From Sedimentitalea sp039941015 (lineage in GTDB: Bacteria > Pseudomonadota > Alphaproteobacteria > Rhodobacterales > Rhodobacteraceae): 64,000 nucleotides of DNA. Positions 42,893 through 52,158 of the stretch are shown one piece after another. Every line of letters starts with the position of its first letter. Position 1 is the stretch's first letter. Position numbers and translations under genes: made by a program. Below the pieces are notes generated by a model. The model was not told the DNA's origin, did no database searches, and worked only from the letters and a program-made list of their open reading frames with translations. The stretch is from the NCBI RefSeq assembly GCF_039941015.1, contig NZ_JBDVFI010000089.1. One strand, written 5' to 3'.

Positions 42893-43981
42893 ATGAAGCA
42901 GCATTTCGATATCGCAGTATTCGAAGGTGATGGGATCGGCCCTGAGATCATGAAGCCTACCTTGGAAACCCTTGCACACTTGTCGGATGCGGGGGCGTAT
43001 CGTCTTGATTTCAATGTCGTTCCTGCCGGGGCCGCCCACCATGCGCAAACAGGTGAATCATTGCCCGCGGCGTCGATGACAACGGCGCGTGCGTCGGATG
43101 CGATTTTGTTGTCGGCCATGGGTTTGCCCACTGTGCGCTATGACGACGGGACAGAAATTTCACCCCAGATCGACCTGCGCAAGGCGCTAACGCTTTTCGC
43201 GGGCGTTAGGCCTGTACGTGTCCTTCCGGGGCAACTGACGCCGCTGAATATGCCGGATGACAAGGAGGTGGATTTTGTTCTGATCCGCGAGAGCACCGAG
43301 GGTTTGTTTCACACGCAGGGCCGGGGTGAAGTCACCAAAGACGAAGCGCGGGAGACTTTACTGATCACTCGTGACATATCAGAAAAGCTGTTCCGCTTTG
43401 CCTTTGGCATGGCAGACGATCGCAAGGCGCAGGGGCGCGGCAAAGGCCGTGTAACCTGTGTGGACAAGGCCAACGTCTTTCGAGCCTTTGCTTTCTTTCG
43501 CGAGATTTTTGATGCCGAAGCGGCGAAACACCCCGATCTGATCGCCGATCACGCATATGTGGATGCGACAGCCCTTTGGTTTGTGCTGAAACCCTGGGAA
43601 TTTGACGTATTGGTGACGGAAAACATGTTCGGCGATATTCTGTCAGACCTTGGCGCAGGATTGATGGGCGGGTTGGGTGTTGCGCCGTCTGCCGATATCG
43701 GGCTGGATCACGCGGTGTTTCAGCCCTGCCACGGCTCTGCTCCCGATATCGCGGGACGCGGCATCGCAAACCCGATGGCCATGATACTGTCAGGCGCGAT
43801 GATGCTGGACTGGTTGGGCCTGCGCCATGACGCACCGGCGTTGGTCGCGGACGGCATCCGATTGCGCGAGGCGGTCGAGACGGTGATTGCTAGAGGCGGG
43901 GCTCTCACCGCTGACCTGGGAGGGTCGGCGAGCACTCAGGATGCTGCGGATGCTGTCATGGCGCATCTGGAGATCGCATGA
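42893..43981 (+). CDS. Isocitrate/isopropylmalate dehydrogenase family protein (LeuB-like)
   Basis: A 362-residue beta-decarboxylating dehydrogenase: IAVFEGDGIGPEIMKPTLET at the start, the substrate loop VLIRESTEGLFHTQGRGEV, metal-binding LVTENMFGDILSDLGAGLMG and nucleotide loop CHGSAPDIAGRGIANPMAMI. CAGGAG precedes the ATG. The context with a Gfo/Idh oxidoreductase and a GntR regulator suggests catabolism of a hydroxy-acid or sugar acid rather than leucine biosynthesis; tartrate-dehydrogenase-like activity is one possibility. It overlaps the next gene by ATGA. Confidence 0.9.
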   Translation: MKQHFDIAVFEGDGIGPEIMKPTLETLAHLSDAGAYRLDFNVVPAGAAHHAQTGESLPAASMTTARASDAILLSAMGLPTVRYDDGTEISPQIDLRKALTLFAGVRPVRVLPGQLTPLNMPDDKEVDFVLIRESTEGLFHTQGRGEVTKDEARETLLITRDISEKLFRFAFGMADDRKAQGRGKGRVTCVDKANVFRAFAFFREIFDAEAAKHPDLIADHAYVDATALWFVLKPWEFDVLVTENMFGDILSDLGAGLMGGLGVAPSADIGLDHAVFQPCHGSAPDIAGRGIANPMAMILSGAMMLDWLGLRHDAPALVADGIRLREAVETVIARGGALTADLGGSASTQDAADAVMAHLEIA

Positions 43982-45000
43982 CGGCGACTGCTCCTCTGCG
44001 CGTTGCCTGCCTTGGGGCGGGATACTTCAGCCAGTTTCAGTATGATGCATGGGCCCGTATCAAAGACGTCGCGCTTGTCGGGTCGGCAGACCTTGATCTG
44101 AGCGCCGCAGAGGCCACAGGGCTGGAAGCGTTCGATTCTCTTGACCGAATGATCGAACAGACCACACCTGATATTTTGGATATCATTCTTCCGCCAGATG
44201 GTCATGCCGCGTCAATCCGAACGGCAATTTCCGCAGGGATATCAACGGTCATTTGCCAGAAACCGTTCTGCCGTGATCTTGCCGAGGCCACCCAGATCAC
44301 AGCCGAAGCGCAGACGGCAGGCGTTAATGTGATCGTGCACGAGAACTTTCGCTTCATGCCGTGGTATCGCGCAATCAAAGCTTGCATAGATGCGGGGGAT
44401 ATCGGCGCCGTGCTTCAGGCGACGTTCCGTCTGCGTCCTGGCGATGGACAGGGACCGCGTGCCTACCTGGATCGACAGCCCTACTTCCAATCCATGCCTC
44501 AGTTCCTGATCCACGAGACTGGGGTGCATTGGGTCGATACGTTCCGTTACCTGTTCGGGGACCCGGTCGCTGTCTATGCTGATCTGCGCCGCATCAATCC
44601 GGTGCTGGCCGGTGAAGACGCAGGCTTTGTGGTGTTTGATCACCCATCCGGTGTGCGTGCGCTGTTTGATGGCAATCGTCTGCTTGATCATAGATCGGAC
44701 AACCACCGTCGCACGATGGGCGAAGCGTTGATTGAGGGCACTGAAGGTTCCCTGACGCTACTTGGTGATGGCAGTGTCGCTTTGCGTAAATTCGGTCATA
44801 TGAACGCAACGCAGGTTTTGCCTCCGGATCACTGGCAGGGGTTTGGCGGTGATTGTGTTCATGCGCTACAGGCCCATGTGGTTTCCGCGTTGCTTGACGG
44901 CACAGCGCTAGAAAACACCTGTCAAGATTACCTCACTGTGATCCGTATTCGGGACGCGATATACCGATCTTCTGAAACCGGGACCAAGTTAGGGATTTGA
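43978..45000 (+). CDS. Gfo/Idh/MocA family oxidoreductase
   Basis: A 340-residue NAD(P)-dependent oxidoreductase. The Rossmann start is VACLGAGYFSQFQYDAWARI (GxGxxx), the EKP-type motif appears as VICQKPFCRDLAEA (Gln for Glu), and a C-terminal dehydrogenase domain contains HETGVHWVDTFRYLFGDP. The replacement of EKP by QKP is a mild departure. It probably acts on a sugar or inositol derivative. It overlaps the preceding dehydrogenase gene and is followed by the GntR gene after 6 bp. Confidence 0.9.
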   Translation: MTATAPLRVACLGAGYFSQFQYDAWARIKDVALVGSADLDLSAAEATGLEAFDSLDRMIEQTTPDILDIILPPDGHAASIRTAISAGISTVICQKPFCRDLAEATQITAEAQTAGVNVIVHENFRFMPWYRAIKACIDAGDIGAVLQATFRLRPGDGQGPRAYLDRQPYFQSMPQFLIHETGVHWVDTFRYLFGDPVAVYADLRRINPVLAGEDAGFVVFDHPSGVRALFDGNRLLDHRSDNHRRTMGEALIEGTEGSLTLLGDGSVALRKFGHMNATQVLPPDHWQGFGGDCVHALQAHVVSALLDGTALENTCQDYLTVIRIRDAIYRSSETGTKLGI

Positions 45001-45006
45001 TCGCGA

Positions 45007-45681
45007 ATGGATGGGTCTACAAAACCAATGTCAAATTCTCAAAGAGCGGTTCAGGAATTGCGTCGGTTGATTTTCTCGGGCGAGCTTGGCGCCGGCTCGG
45101 ACCATCTTGAAAGCGAACTGGCCTTGCGACTGGGCATGTCCCGCACGCCGGTCCGCGAAGCGGCCCTGACACTCGCGGCGCAGGGTCTGGTCGAGATGCG
45201 CCCTCGTAAGGGGGTGCGTATATTGGCCCTGTCCCCAGATGACATGCGGGACATCTATGATGTGCTAACGGAACTCGAAAGCCTGTCCGCCGAGAACGCC
45301 GCACGTATGGGGTATTCCGAGGCAGAATTGTCGGAACTTGCGAAAGCGATCAACGACATGGATGGCGCGCTCGCGGGCGAAGACCTCGAAGCCTGGGCGA
45401 TTGGCGATAATCAATTTCATTCCGAACTTGTTCGTCTCGGCAAAAACAGCCGGGTGCAAGCCATTGCTGCGATGATGGTGGATCAGGTGCGTCGTGCCCG
45501 TGCCATGACATTGCAATTTCGCCCATTGCCGCTGAAATCCAATGAAGACCACCGAGGCGTTCTCGAGGCAATTCGCGCAGGAGACGCCGACGAGGCGCGA
45601 CGGATCCACTATGCGCACCGGACTCATGCCAAGGACATGTTGCTTGGCATACTAGAGAAATACCGCTTACTGCATTTGTAG
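45007..45681 (+). CDS. GntR family regulator, FCD type
   Basis: A 224-residue regulator. The winged helix spans about residues 10-75 (VQELRRLIFSGELGAGS, LALRLGMSRTPVREAALTLA, GLVEMRPRKGVRI). An all-helical FCD ligand domain follows (about 85-215) with DNQFHSELVRLGKN and a late His (HRTHAKDML), the likely metal/acid ligand set. It is encoded at the end of the operon it probably controls, with a candidate operator at 42815-42830. Confidence 0.92.
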   Translation: MDGSTKPMSNSQRAVQELRRLIFSGELGAGSDHLESELALRLGMSRTPVREAALTLAAQGLVEMRPRKGVRILALSPDDMRDIYDVLTELESLSAENAARMGYSEAELSELAKAINDMDGALAGEDLEAWAIGDNQFHSELVRLGKNSRVQAIAAMMVDQVRRARAMTLQFRPLPLKSNEDHRGVLEAIRAGDADEARRIHYAHRTHAKDMLLGILEKYRLLHL

Positions 45682-46300
45682 CGCGCGGTACTGTTGCTTT
45701 CCGATTGAGCTAGTTTTCGCGCTGCCGCCCAACCTCGGCACGAAGGTGCTCGCTGGCAGTCAGCAGGATTTTTAAGGTGTTGCCCCGCTTGCGAAGAAAC
45801 TTGCCAATCGCGTTGGGATGCGCGTCCGCCGACCGCAAGCGTATCGCAGATCGCAAAGGCAGCCAGGGCTACGATATCTGAGGTCTCCGCCCTGTCAGGC
45901 TTTGCTCCCGTCGCGCCCTTTGGTGAAATTTCTACTTTGCGGGCGGAGGGACATTTCAACTTGGTTGCAACATCTTGACGCCGCCATCCTGGGCGATGAT
46001 CTCGAGACATAAAGCGGGATGTTATCCCAGCTTGCCCATAGCCGCCGTCTGGCGCGGCTTCCGCTCGATCTATCAGACAGATCGCAAGCGCCATTCGCGC
46101 CCTGCGGCCGGTGAGAGCTTCGAACGGAATGCGGACGCTCGACCGGTCAATCTTTCCTCAATGTGTGGCGGAAAAGACGCCCAAAGCGTATCTGGAAAAG
46201 TTGCTGACATGATCCATCCCCCCGATCAGGAGAAATCACAAGATCACACGCCTGGGAATCCACGCACCTCAGGCCTCCAAGGGACGATATGCGCCGCAAC
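45682..46300. other. 619-bp stretch without a recognisable gene
   Basis: Both strands have open frames of 150 codons or less, none with a family resemblance that I recognise or a convincing ribosome-binding site. It could be a decayed gene. It separates the GntR operon from the flagellar block. Confidence 0.45.
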
Positions 46301-47104
46301 TCAAGAATACGCTGCAGACTGTAGCAGTGTCAGTGCATTCGCATTGGAAGACGCACCTATGCCGATCTCCGCAATCTGCGATCGAGCGAGGAACAGTTGT
46401 GCCAGCCGATCGATGTTCTCGGTGTTTGCAAACTGAGCGACTGTATCATCCCCAGTTATTGAACGGGTTTTCTCGCGGAGGACCTCTTGCTGTTGGTCAA
46501 TGTCGATCTGTCCGAAGGATGTGGGTAGACCCAAGGCGGTTTCAAACATGGACCTCAGCGGTGGCAACCCCATTAGGGTAAACCACTTGGCTTCCTCGCT
46601 CATGTCCTCATCCGCGAGATTTGCCAGTTCGCGTTGTGCATAGAGTGCAATTCGCATGGTATCGTTCTGTTCGCCGACCGAGACTTCGAAAGATTGTACT
46701 TTGAAGTCTTCCACGATTTTTGCCATCTTCGGCGGGTTTGTTGTGGAACTTAATTCTCCGGGCCCAAACCCAAAGGCCTCACTCAATCGCTTGTAGCGAT
46801 CATCTGTCAGTTTGTTGGCAAGGGCGTCATCGCTAGCTGTACCGTCTTCGAGGATCTTCTGGATGAAGTATCGATTATCCAAATCATCTTGAAGCCCAAA
46901 GGCCCCAAGGGCGACCGACAACAGCCGGCGATCCTTTATGAGGTCCTCAGCGGTTTCGATCGTGCCGATGGTCTCGGTAAAATACTCTATGTCGCGCGAC
47001 AGTTGAGATGAGTTTGCGAAAGTATCGAATTGCGGTTCATAGGTTCGTTGCAGAAACTTCCAGCCCGCGATACCCGAACCAACGATGACAGGCTGAAAGC
47101 TCAT
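46301..47104 (-). CDS. DUF1217 domain protein (flagellar cluster)
   Basis: A 267-residue protein matching DUF1217, found in flagellar clusters of Rhodobacterales and rhizobia. Typical parts are IAGWKFLQRTYEPQFDTF, LSRDIEYFTETIGTIETAED and LLGAFGL-like LSVALGAFGLQDDLDNRYF. The ATG at 47104 overlaps the flbT stop (ATGA); the frame continues upstream but loses resemblance. The function in flagellar assembly is not defined. It is last in flaF-flbT-DUF1217. Confidence 0.85.
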   Translation of the reverse strand: MSFQPVIVGSGIAGWKFLQRTYEPQFDTFANSSQLSRDIEYFTETIGTIETAEDLIKDRRLLSVALGAFGLQDDLDNRYFIQKILEDGTASDDALANKLTDDRYKRLSEAFGFGPGELSSTTNPPKMAKIVEDFKVQSFEVSVGEQNDTMRIALYAQRELANLADEDMSEEAKWFTLMGLPPLRSMFETALGLPTSFGQIDIDQQQEVLREKTRSITGDDTVAQFANTENIDRLAQLFLARSQIAEIGIGASSNANALTLLQSAAYS

Positions 47105-47505
47105 GATGGGCGCGCCGCCATGAGCCGATCTTCGCGAGGCATGAGGCTTCTCAAGGCTTTTAGACAACGATAGTGCTGCTCGTCGATGAGTGCCTCTGTT
47201 GCCTCGGCCAGAGATGCCCTGCTGTCTGCATCCTTGAAGACCTGACTCAATTCTTCGATACGCCGCAAGAGTGCATGCCTTGCCGTTTCGGGATCGCTAT
47301 CACCGGTCAGGATCAGTTGCGCGGCATAGCAAACCCGCCGAACGGGCGTCGTCGCTTCTTCGGGGTGGATTGCATCGCGCAGCCGCAGGATGTTGGCGTC
47401 CGGTGTCATGATGGACAGTCGGCTACGTCGGTCGCCGTTTTCAATGACGGCGCCGTTCACCAGCAAACGTTCCTTTGGCGCGAGTTTGAGAATGAGTCCG
47501 CTCAT
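47101..47505 (-). CDS. flbT: Flagellin synthesis regulator FlbT
   Basis: A 134-residue protein with MSGLILKLAPKERLLVNGAV and RSRLSIMTPDANILRLRDAI, the FlbT pattern. In Caulobacter FlbT binds the flagellin mRNA leader and represses its translation until the hook is finished. It lies 4 bp after flaF and directly downstream of the flagellin gene. Confidence 0.93.
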   Translation of the reverse strand: MSGLILKLAPKERLLVNGAVIENGDRRSRLSIMTPDANILRLRDAIHPEEATTPVRRVCYAAQLILTGDSDPETARHALLRRIEELSQVFKDADSRASLAEATEALIDEQHYRCLKALRSLMPREDRLMAARPS

Positions 47506-47509
47506 ATTA

Positions 47510-47878
47510 CTATGTTCCGCCGCGCAGGCCACGAAGGATGGCCGTGTTGATTTCTAGCAGTGGCTCGATCGACGCTTGCCGCGCAAGAACCTTGCTGGTG
47601 TGGTGATTGGTAAACTCCGCAAGATACAGGATCCGCGCCCTCAAATCCGCAGGCAAGGGGTTCCCCTTGTCTGCGACGTCGATGGCAAAAATGGTCCACA
47701 GTTTGCGATTGTCGCTGAGTGCCTCGACAAGTGCCGCGAATCCAGTTGCCCCCTTGGCCTCGGCAGAACGAATGCGTGTCGTGATACGGGCAATTGCCTC
47801 GTATTCCGTATTTCTTGTTGTGCGGGTTGGGGCCGATGCGGCGGAATAGGCGCGGTGCGCCTGGGACAGGGCATTCAA
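47510..47878 (-). CDS. flaF: Flagellar biosynthesis regulator FlaF
   Basis: A 122-residue protein with AHRAYSAASAPTRTTRNTEY and NRKLWTIFAIDVADKGNPLP, the FlaF signature. FlaF is required for flagellin secretion or synthesis and works with FlbT. It follows the flagellin gene after a terminator-like hairpin at 47916-47938. Confidence 0.93.
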   Translation of the reverse strand: MNALSQAHRAYSAASAPTRTTRNTEYEAIARITTRIRSAEAKGATGFAALVEALSDNRKLWTIFAIDVADKGNPLPADLRARILYLAEFTNHHTSKVLARQASIEPLLEINTAILRGLRGGT

Positions 47879-47915
47879 ATCAGGACCTCACATGTCTGAG
47901 TACGTCAGAAAGGAA

Positions 47916-47938
47916 ACCGGGGCGCGTAACGCCCCGGT
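47916..47938 (-). terminator. Hairpin after the flagellin gene
   Basis: A perfect 9-bp stem ACCGGGGCG/CGCCCCGGT with a 5-nt loop; on the minus strand it is followed by TTTCCTTTCT. It lies 17 bp after the flagellin stop and before flaF, so it may stop or dampen transcription from flagellin into flaF-flbT. Confidence 0.8.
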
Positions 47939-47954
47939 CAGTTCCATGGTTCCG

Positions 47955-48779
47955 TTACCGGAACAGCGACAGGATGGACTGTGGTGCCTGGTTGGCAATC
48001 GACAAGGCCTGAACGCCCAACTGCTGTTGCGTCTGAAGGGCCTGCAGTCGCGCCGATGCGGCTTCCATGTCGGCATCAACAAGACTTCCGATTCCGGCCT
48101 TCATCGCGTCCATCACTTTGCCCACAAAGACATTCTGGTCAGAAATGCGCTTGGCAGAGGCACCAAGTGCCGCAGCGCCATCCACGGCAGTCTGGATATG
48201 TGCTTCAAGGGCCGTGATCGACGCGACGGCGTTGGTGGCGTCGGTTACGTCGATGTCGGACAAATCAAGGTTGGAAGTGAAATCGACCGCCGTTACCGTG
48301 ATCTCGGAAACCGTGATCGCACCCGCATTGTCCCGGTCAATCGAGGACGTCACGGTCAGATCAACGCCATCGTCGTTCAGCAGGTTCATCCCATTGAATT
48401 GCGAGGCGTTGATGATCGAAGTCACCTGTGCAATCGACTCGTTTATGTCAGCGGTGAGCTTTGTGTAATCGACGTTTTCACCAGTTGCCGCGACCACCTT
48501 TTCCTTCATATCACTCAAAACATTGGTGATTTGCTCGGCACCCGCTGATGCGACGGCAACGGTTGATTCGCCCAACGACAGCGAGTCCGACACGGCCTGA
48601 AAGCCGCTTACGTCTGATTCCATCACCTTTGAGATCGCCCAGATGGCAGAGTTGTCCTTGGCCGATCCGACATCCTTGCCGGTGGAGATCTGATCCTGTG
48701 TTTTGGCCAGATCAGTATTGATGGATTTCAGGGTTTGCAGTGCAACCATCGCACTGTTGTTTGTCAGAATGCTCGACAT
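47955..48779 (-). CDS. Flagellin
   Basis: A 274-residue flagellin, short compared with enterobacterial forms. The N-terminal D0/D1 helices are SSILTNNSAMVALQTLKSIN, KTQDQISTGKDVGSAKDN and LGESTVAVASAGAEQITNVL. A small variable centre (about 135-180) is followed by C-terminal helices ending LSIANQAPQSILSLFR. It is exported by the flagellar type III system and forms the filament. AAAGGAAC precedes the ATG. FlaF and FlbT follow. Confidence 0.96.
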   Translation of the reverse strand: MSSILTNNSAMVALQTLKSINTDLAKTQDQISTGKDVGSAKDNSAIWAISKVMESDVSGFQAVSDSLSLGESTVAVASAGAEQITNVLSDMKEKVVAATGENVDYTKLTADINESIAQVTSIINASQFNGMNLLNDDGVDLTVTSSIDRDNAGAITVSEITVTAVDFTSNLDLSDIDVTDATNAVASITALEAHIQTAVDGAAALGASAKRISDQNVFVGKVMDAMKAGIGSLVDADMEAASARLQALQTQQQLGVQALSIANQAPQSILSLFR

Positions 48780-48987
48780 AGCATTGTTCCTTTGGTCATT
48801 GGGCAACTTCTACCCGGTTTCATGCCACCCTTGCGGATGGCCCAAACGTCTTTCTGACTACTGCGAGGACCGTGCTTTCGGTTTCGCGCCACCTTTGTTT
48901 CAGATGCCTCATCAAGATGGGCGCTATGTCCTAAGGGAATCCTAAATCGCCAAGTGAAGATTGGTTGCATTTGCTTCAAATCGAAGT

Positions 48988-49347
48988 TCAGGCGCGCTTT
49001 TCGACTTTGCAGCTGGTCTTTGTGTCAAAGGTCTGCTTGTTGCCGCGTCGGTCATACGTCTCAAGGCCGGAACGCACCCGTCTCAGGTCGGCCATTCGAG
49101 TTGCTACGGCGCGTATTCCGTCAAGCGCGCTGTTCAGAAGCGCCTGATTGCGTGTCACCTTTTGATGAACCATTTTGAGAACTAGACGCTCTTCCGGGTC
49201 CAAGGCATTGATCTTGTCGATCAGCTTTTCTTTGGTCGACATCAATTCCGCGATTTGTTCCAGCTTTCCTTCGAGGAGCGCGTCACGTTCGCGATCAAGC
49301 AAGACGTCCAGTTCGTCGATCAGGTCTTGGTGGGTTTCATCCGTCAT
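48988..49347 (-). CDS. FlgN-like flagellar chaperone
   Basis: A 119-residue, mostly helical charged protein (DLIDELDVLLDRERDALLEG, KLEQIAELMSTKEKLIDKIN) resembling the FlgN chaperone of hook-associated proteins. It overlaps the end of the FlgJ-like gene by 11 bp. The assignment rests on helical pattern and location; sequence identity to FlgN is usually low. Confidence 0.7.
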   Translation of the reverse strand: MTDETHQDLIDELDVLLDRERDALLEGKLEQIAELMSTKEKLIDKINALDPEERLVLKMVHQKVTRNQALLNSALDGIRAVATRMADLRRVRSGLETYDRRGNKQTFDTKTSCKVEKRA

Positions 49348-49624
49348 GATGCTTGTCCTTCAGTGCGTTAAAAAGCGATTCGGCCAATCCGATTCCGCCG
49401 GTTTTCGCGATTTGTTCGGCCTGAGCCCGCACCAGGAGCGAGGCATATTGGTCTTCGCCAGCACCGCCTCCCATTGTTTCGCGAGATTTTCCGAACCCGG
49501 CTGATTTCAACATCTCTGTAAGAAACGCGGCCTCCAGTTCGGTTGCTGCCTCTCGCAACGGAGAGTCGTGGACATTGGACGCCGAGTTTGCCGTCATTGG
49601 TATGGTCAGTTTCAGTGGGGTCAT
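49337..49624 (-). CDS. FlgJ-like rod-binding protein (N-terminal domain only)
   Basis: A 95-residue protein with LREAATELEAAFLTEMLKSA and YASLLVRAQAEQIAKTGGIG, the rod-cap domain of FlgJ. The muramidase domain found in gammaproteobacterial FlgJ is absent, as is normal in alphaproteobacteria. It acts in the periplasm during rod assembly. The ATG at 49624 is used; an ATG ten codons later is possible. Confidence 0.82.
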   Translation of the reverse strand: MTPLKLTIPMTANSASNVHDSPLREAATELEAAFLTEMLKSAGFGKSRETMGGGAGEDQYASLLVRAQAEQIAKTGGIGLAESLFNALKDKHHDG

Positions 49625-49734
49625 GGAATGCCTCGAATTGCGTGGATTTTGTTGAGAATGATGCCAAGCCAGTTAAAAAATCGGTAACTGGTTTGGTTGA
49701 TGATCAGGTCATCAAGAAAGAATTCTGGTGACGC

Positions 49735-51279
49735 ATGCAGATCAATTCCCTTCCTCTCCTGAGCTCTGGCGAAGTGCCTGATGCGCAAACTCCCACACAA
49801 GGCGGGGCGCTAAAGGTCACCACCACGGGGACCACGTTCGCATCGGCATTTGCACAGATGCTCGGAGATATTCCGGAAGATGCTGGACCGACAGAGCCAG
49901 AGGGTTCTGTAGTTGTTGCCGTAAGCGAAGAATCAGACTCGACCGAGGTTGCGGAGGGTTTTGACGAAGACGAGAATGATGCCGCACCATTGATTTTCGA
50001 AGCGAACACACCGGCTTCCAAGCCAGAAACAGAGGACAAAGAGCAAGTATTCATGTCGCTCGACCCCGCTGAACAACTTGGCGATAGCGCGCAGACAATG
50101 GATCGCTCAGACGAGCCGCAGGAGGGCGCTGTCGATGTGCATTACACTCCTCGTGGCGAGACGGCGACATCAGGGGCGCCAAAACGGGATGCGACCCTGA
50201 TTGCGAGAGAGAGGGATCGGCACGCGGGCGAAGTTGGAGCAACGGCAGATTACGACGCGGTCCAAGTTCATGACGCCGTCGTTGAAACGCGCGACATATC
50301 CGGCACATCCAGCCTGCAAGGTGATGCGCTGTCATCCGGGCCTACGCAGCCCGCGACTGGGACGGATCGGACACCCGTCCTCGTTCAGGGCGCCGTCGCG
50401 GCGACGTCCTCTCTGCTGGCGGTCGGCGAAATGACATTAGCGCAAACGAACCTGACCGATCAGAATGGCGGACGTCCTCCCAATACCGAAGGCATCTTTG
50501 ACGAGTTGAGTGGGGTAAGACCCGCGGCTGTTTCGGCCAAATCAATAGCGGAACAACTGACACAAGTTACGAAAGAATCGTTGCCGGGCGAGGGACGCAA
50601 AGCGGAACTGGAGGCCAAGACGCCTGCTATTACGGCATCTGAGGCCGAGTATCAGTTCGCTGCACGGGCAAGTGTCACGGCCCACTCGCACGGACCTCAA
50701 CCTCAGGGGCAGACTGCCAATGTGCAAATGTCCAGTGCTACTGGTACGTCTTCAGTGTTTCGCGCGACCGAAACCCTAGATGTCGAGTCTTTCGCATCTG
50801 TAGAGGAGGCGCCCGTTTGGACCACATCCAGATCGGTCGGCACCACGGGCATTATGATGCCAGCCTCATTTGATGTTTCGATCGCGCGACCGGAAACGGT
50901 ACGCAACGCTGCGGCCTATGCGGTCGAGGTTTTGACCCGTGAACCGGGAAAGGTGGTCGAAATCGCCCTGAACCCGGAAGAACTTGGCCGGGTGCGTATG
51001 GCATTATCGCAGAGCGATGCGGGGGTAACGGTCGTGATCACGTCCGAGCGGCCCGAAACTCTCGAATTGATGCGCCGCCATATCGAACAGCTTTCCCAGG
51101 AGTTCCTGAAGCTTGGTTACGAGCAAGCAAGTTTTGAGTTCGATAGCGAAGGATCGGGAGGAGATGACCGCTCGCCTAAAAGCGGTGGCGCAAGGACCGA
51201 CACGACTGGCGACGCCAGCGAAACACATCACATAATGCCAGCCCGCCTGATTCAGACCGGGCTAGATCTGAGGCTCTAA
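49735..51279 (+). CDS. fliK: Flagellar hook-length control protein FliK
   Basis: A 514-residue protein. The long N-terminal part (1-390) is low-complexity, acidic and rich in Thr, Ser, Ala and Gly, as in FliK molecular rulers. The C-terminal Flg_hook domain contains KVVEIALNPEELGRVRMALS and HIEQLSQEFLKLGYEQASFE. It controls hook length and the switch to filament export. It is divergent from the FlgJ/FlgN genes and followed by flgD after 2 bp. Confidence 0.92.
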   Translation: MQINSLPLLSSGEVPDAQTPTQGGALKVTTTGTTFASAFAQMLGDIPEDAGPTEPEGSVVVAVSEESDSTEVAEGFDEDENDAAPLIFEANTPASKPETEDKEQVFMSLDPAEQLGDSAQTMDRSDEPQEGAVDVHYTPRGETATSGAPKRDATLIARERDRHAGEVGATADYDAVQVHDAVVETRDISGTSSLQGDALSSGPTQPATGTDRTPVLVQGAVAATSSLLAVGEMTLAQTNLTDQNGGRPPNTEGIFDELSGVRPAAVSAKSIAEQLTQVTKESLPGEGRKAELEAKTPAITASEAEYQFAARASVTAHSHGPQPQGQTANVQMSSATGTSSVFRATETLDVESFASVEEAPVWTTSRSVGTTGIMMPASFDVSIARPETVRNAAAYAVEVLTREPGKVVEIALNPEELGRVRMALSQSDAGVTVVITSERPETLELMRRHIEQLSQEFLKLGYEQASFEFDSEGSGGDDRSPKSGGARTDTTGDASETHHIMPARLIQTGLDLRL

Positions 51280-51281
51280 CA

Positions 51282-51965
51282 ATGACCGACATAAATACAT
51301 CCGTTGCAACGGCAACAGCCGCTGCGGCCCAAGGCTCCTCATCGGCAACGTCCACGGCTTCGGGAAGCGCCGGGCTGACCTCGGATTTTGAAACGTTTCT
51401 CAAGATGTTGACGGCTCAGGCCCGCTATCAGGACCCGTTGGAGCCTATCGATTCGACCGAATATGCAGCGCAGTTGGCGCAATTCTCGATGGTCGAACAA
51501 CAGGTTCAGACGAATGATACGTTGACCGCGCTGTTTGCCCAGATGGATTCTTCCAACATGGCCTCTCTTGCCGGTTGGGTTGGGATGGAAATCAGGGCGG
51601 ACACGCCGGTTCACTTTGACGGAAAGCCGGTTACCGTTTCTCCGGGCGTGGCACAGACGGCGGATGCGGCCTATCTGGTGGTTACCGCCGCGGATGGACG
51701 CGAAATTCAGCGTTCTGCAATCGACCTGACGGGTGATCCCGTGCAATGGGCAGGTGTCGACGAATCCGGAGCGCCGTTTGCAAACGGAGTCTATTCGTTT
51801 TCCGTAGACAGCTTCCGAAACGGTACTGAAATCACACCCGTCACAACCGAAGTCTATGGTCGGATTTCCGAGGCGCAGTTCAAGGACAATGCAGTTGTTC
51901 TAGTTCTGGAGGGTGGTCCATCTGTGGCTGCAAGTGAAGTATCGGCGCTGCGTCAGGGAGGATAG
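51282..51965 (+). CDS. flgD: Flagellar hook assembly protein FlgD
   Basis: A 227-residue hook-cap protein. The N-terminal conserved segment is DFETFLKMLTAQARYQDPLE, followed by DSTEYAAQLAQFSMVEQQVQ and a C-terminal FlgD/FlgI-type beta domain (AAYLVVTAADGREIQRSAID, YSFSVDSFRNG). It caps the growing hook. It lies two bases after fliK and is probably co-transcribed. Confidence 0.95.
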   Translation: MTDINTSVATATAAAAQGSSSATSTASGSAGLTSDFETFLKMLTAQARYQDPLEPIDSTEYAAQLAQFSMVEQQVQTNDTLTALFAQMDSSNMASLAGWVGMEIRADTPVHFDGKPVTVSPGVAQTADAAYLVVTAADGREIQRSAIDLTGDPVQWAGVDESGAPFANGVYSFSVDSFRNGTEITPVTTEVYGRISEAQFKDNAVVLVLEGGPSVAASEVSALRQGG

Positions 51966-52158
51966 CGCGAGTGTTGGCAAAAAACCTCGGGTCAGACAAG
52001 GCGTCGACTTGTGTGACAGGGCCGTCAGTTCATATCGATTGCCGAGGTCTAATGACGCCATTGAACCCCGATGATCAGGCCGTCTATGGAATAAATTCGC
52101 GCCGACGGTCGCTCTTTGCCCGTTGCCTCGCGGTGCAGCCACGGGCATTAAGGCGCGG

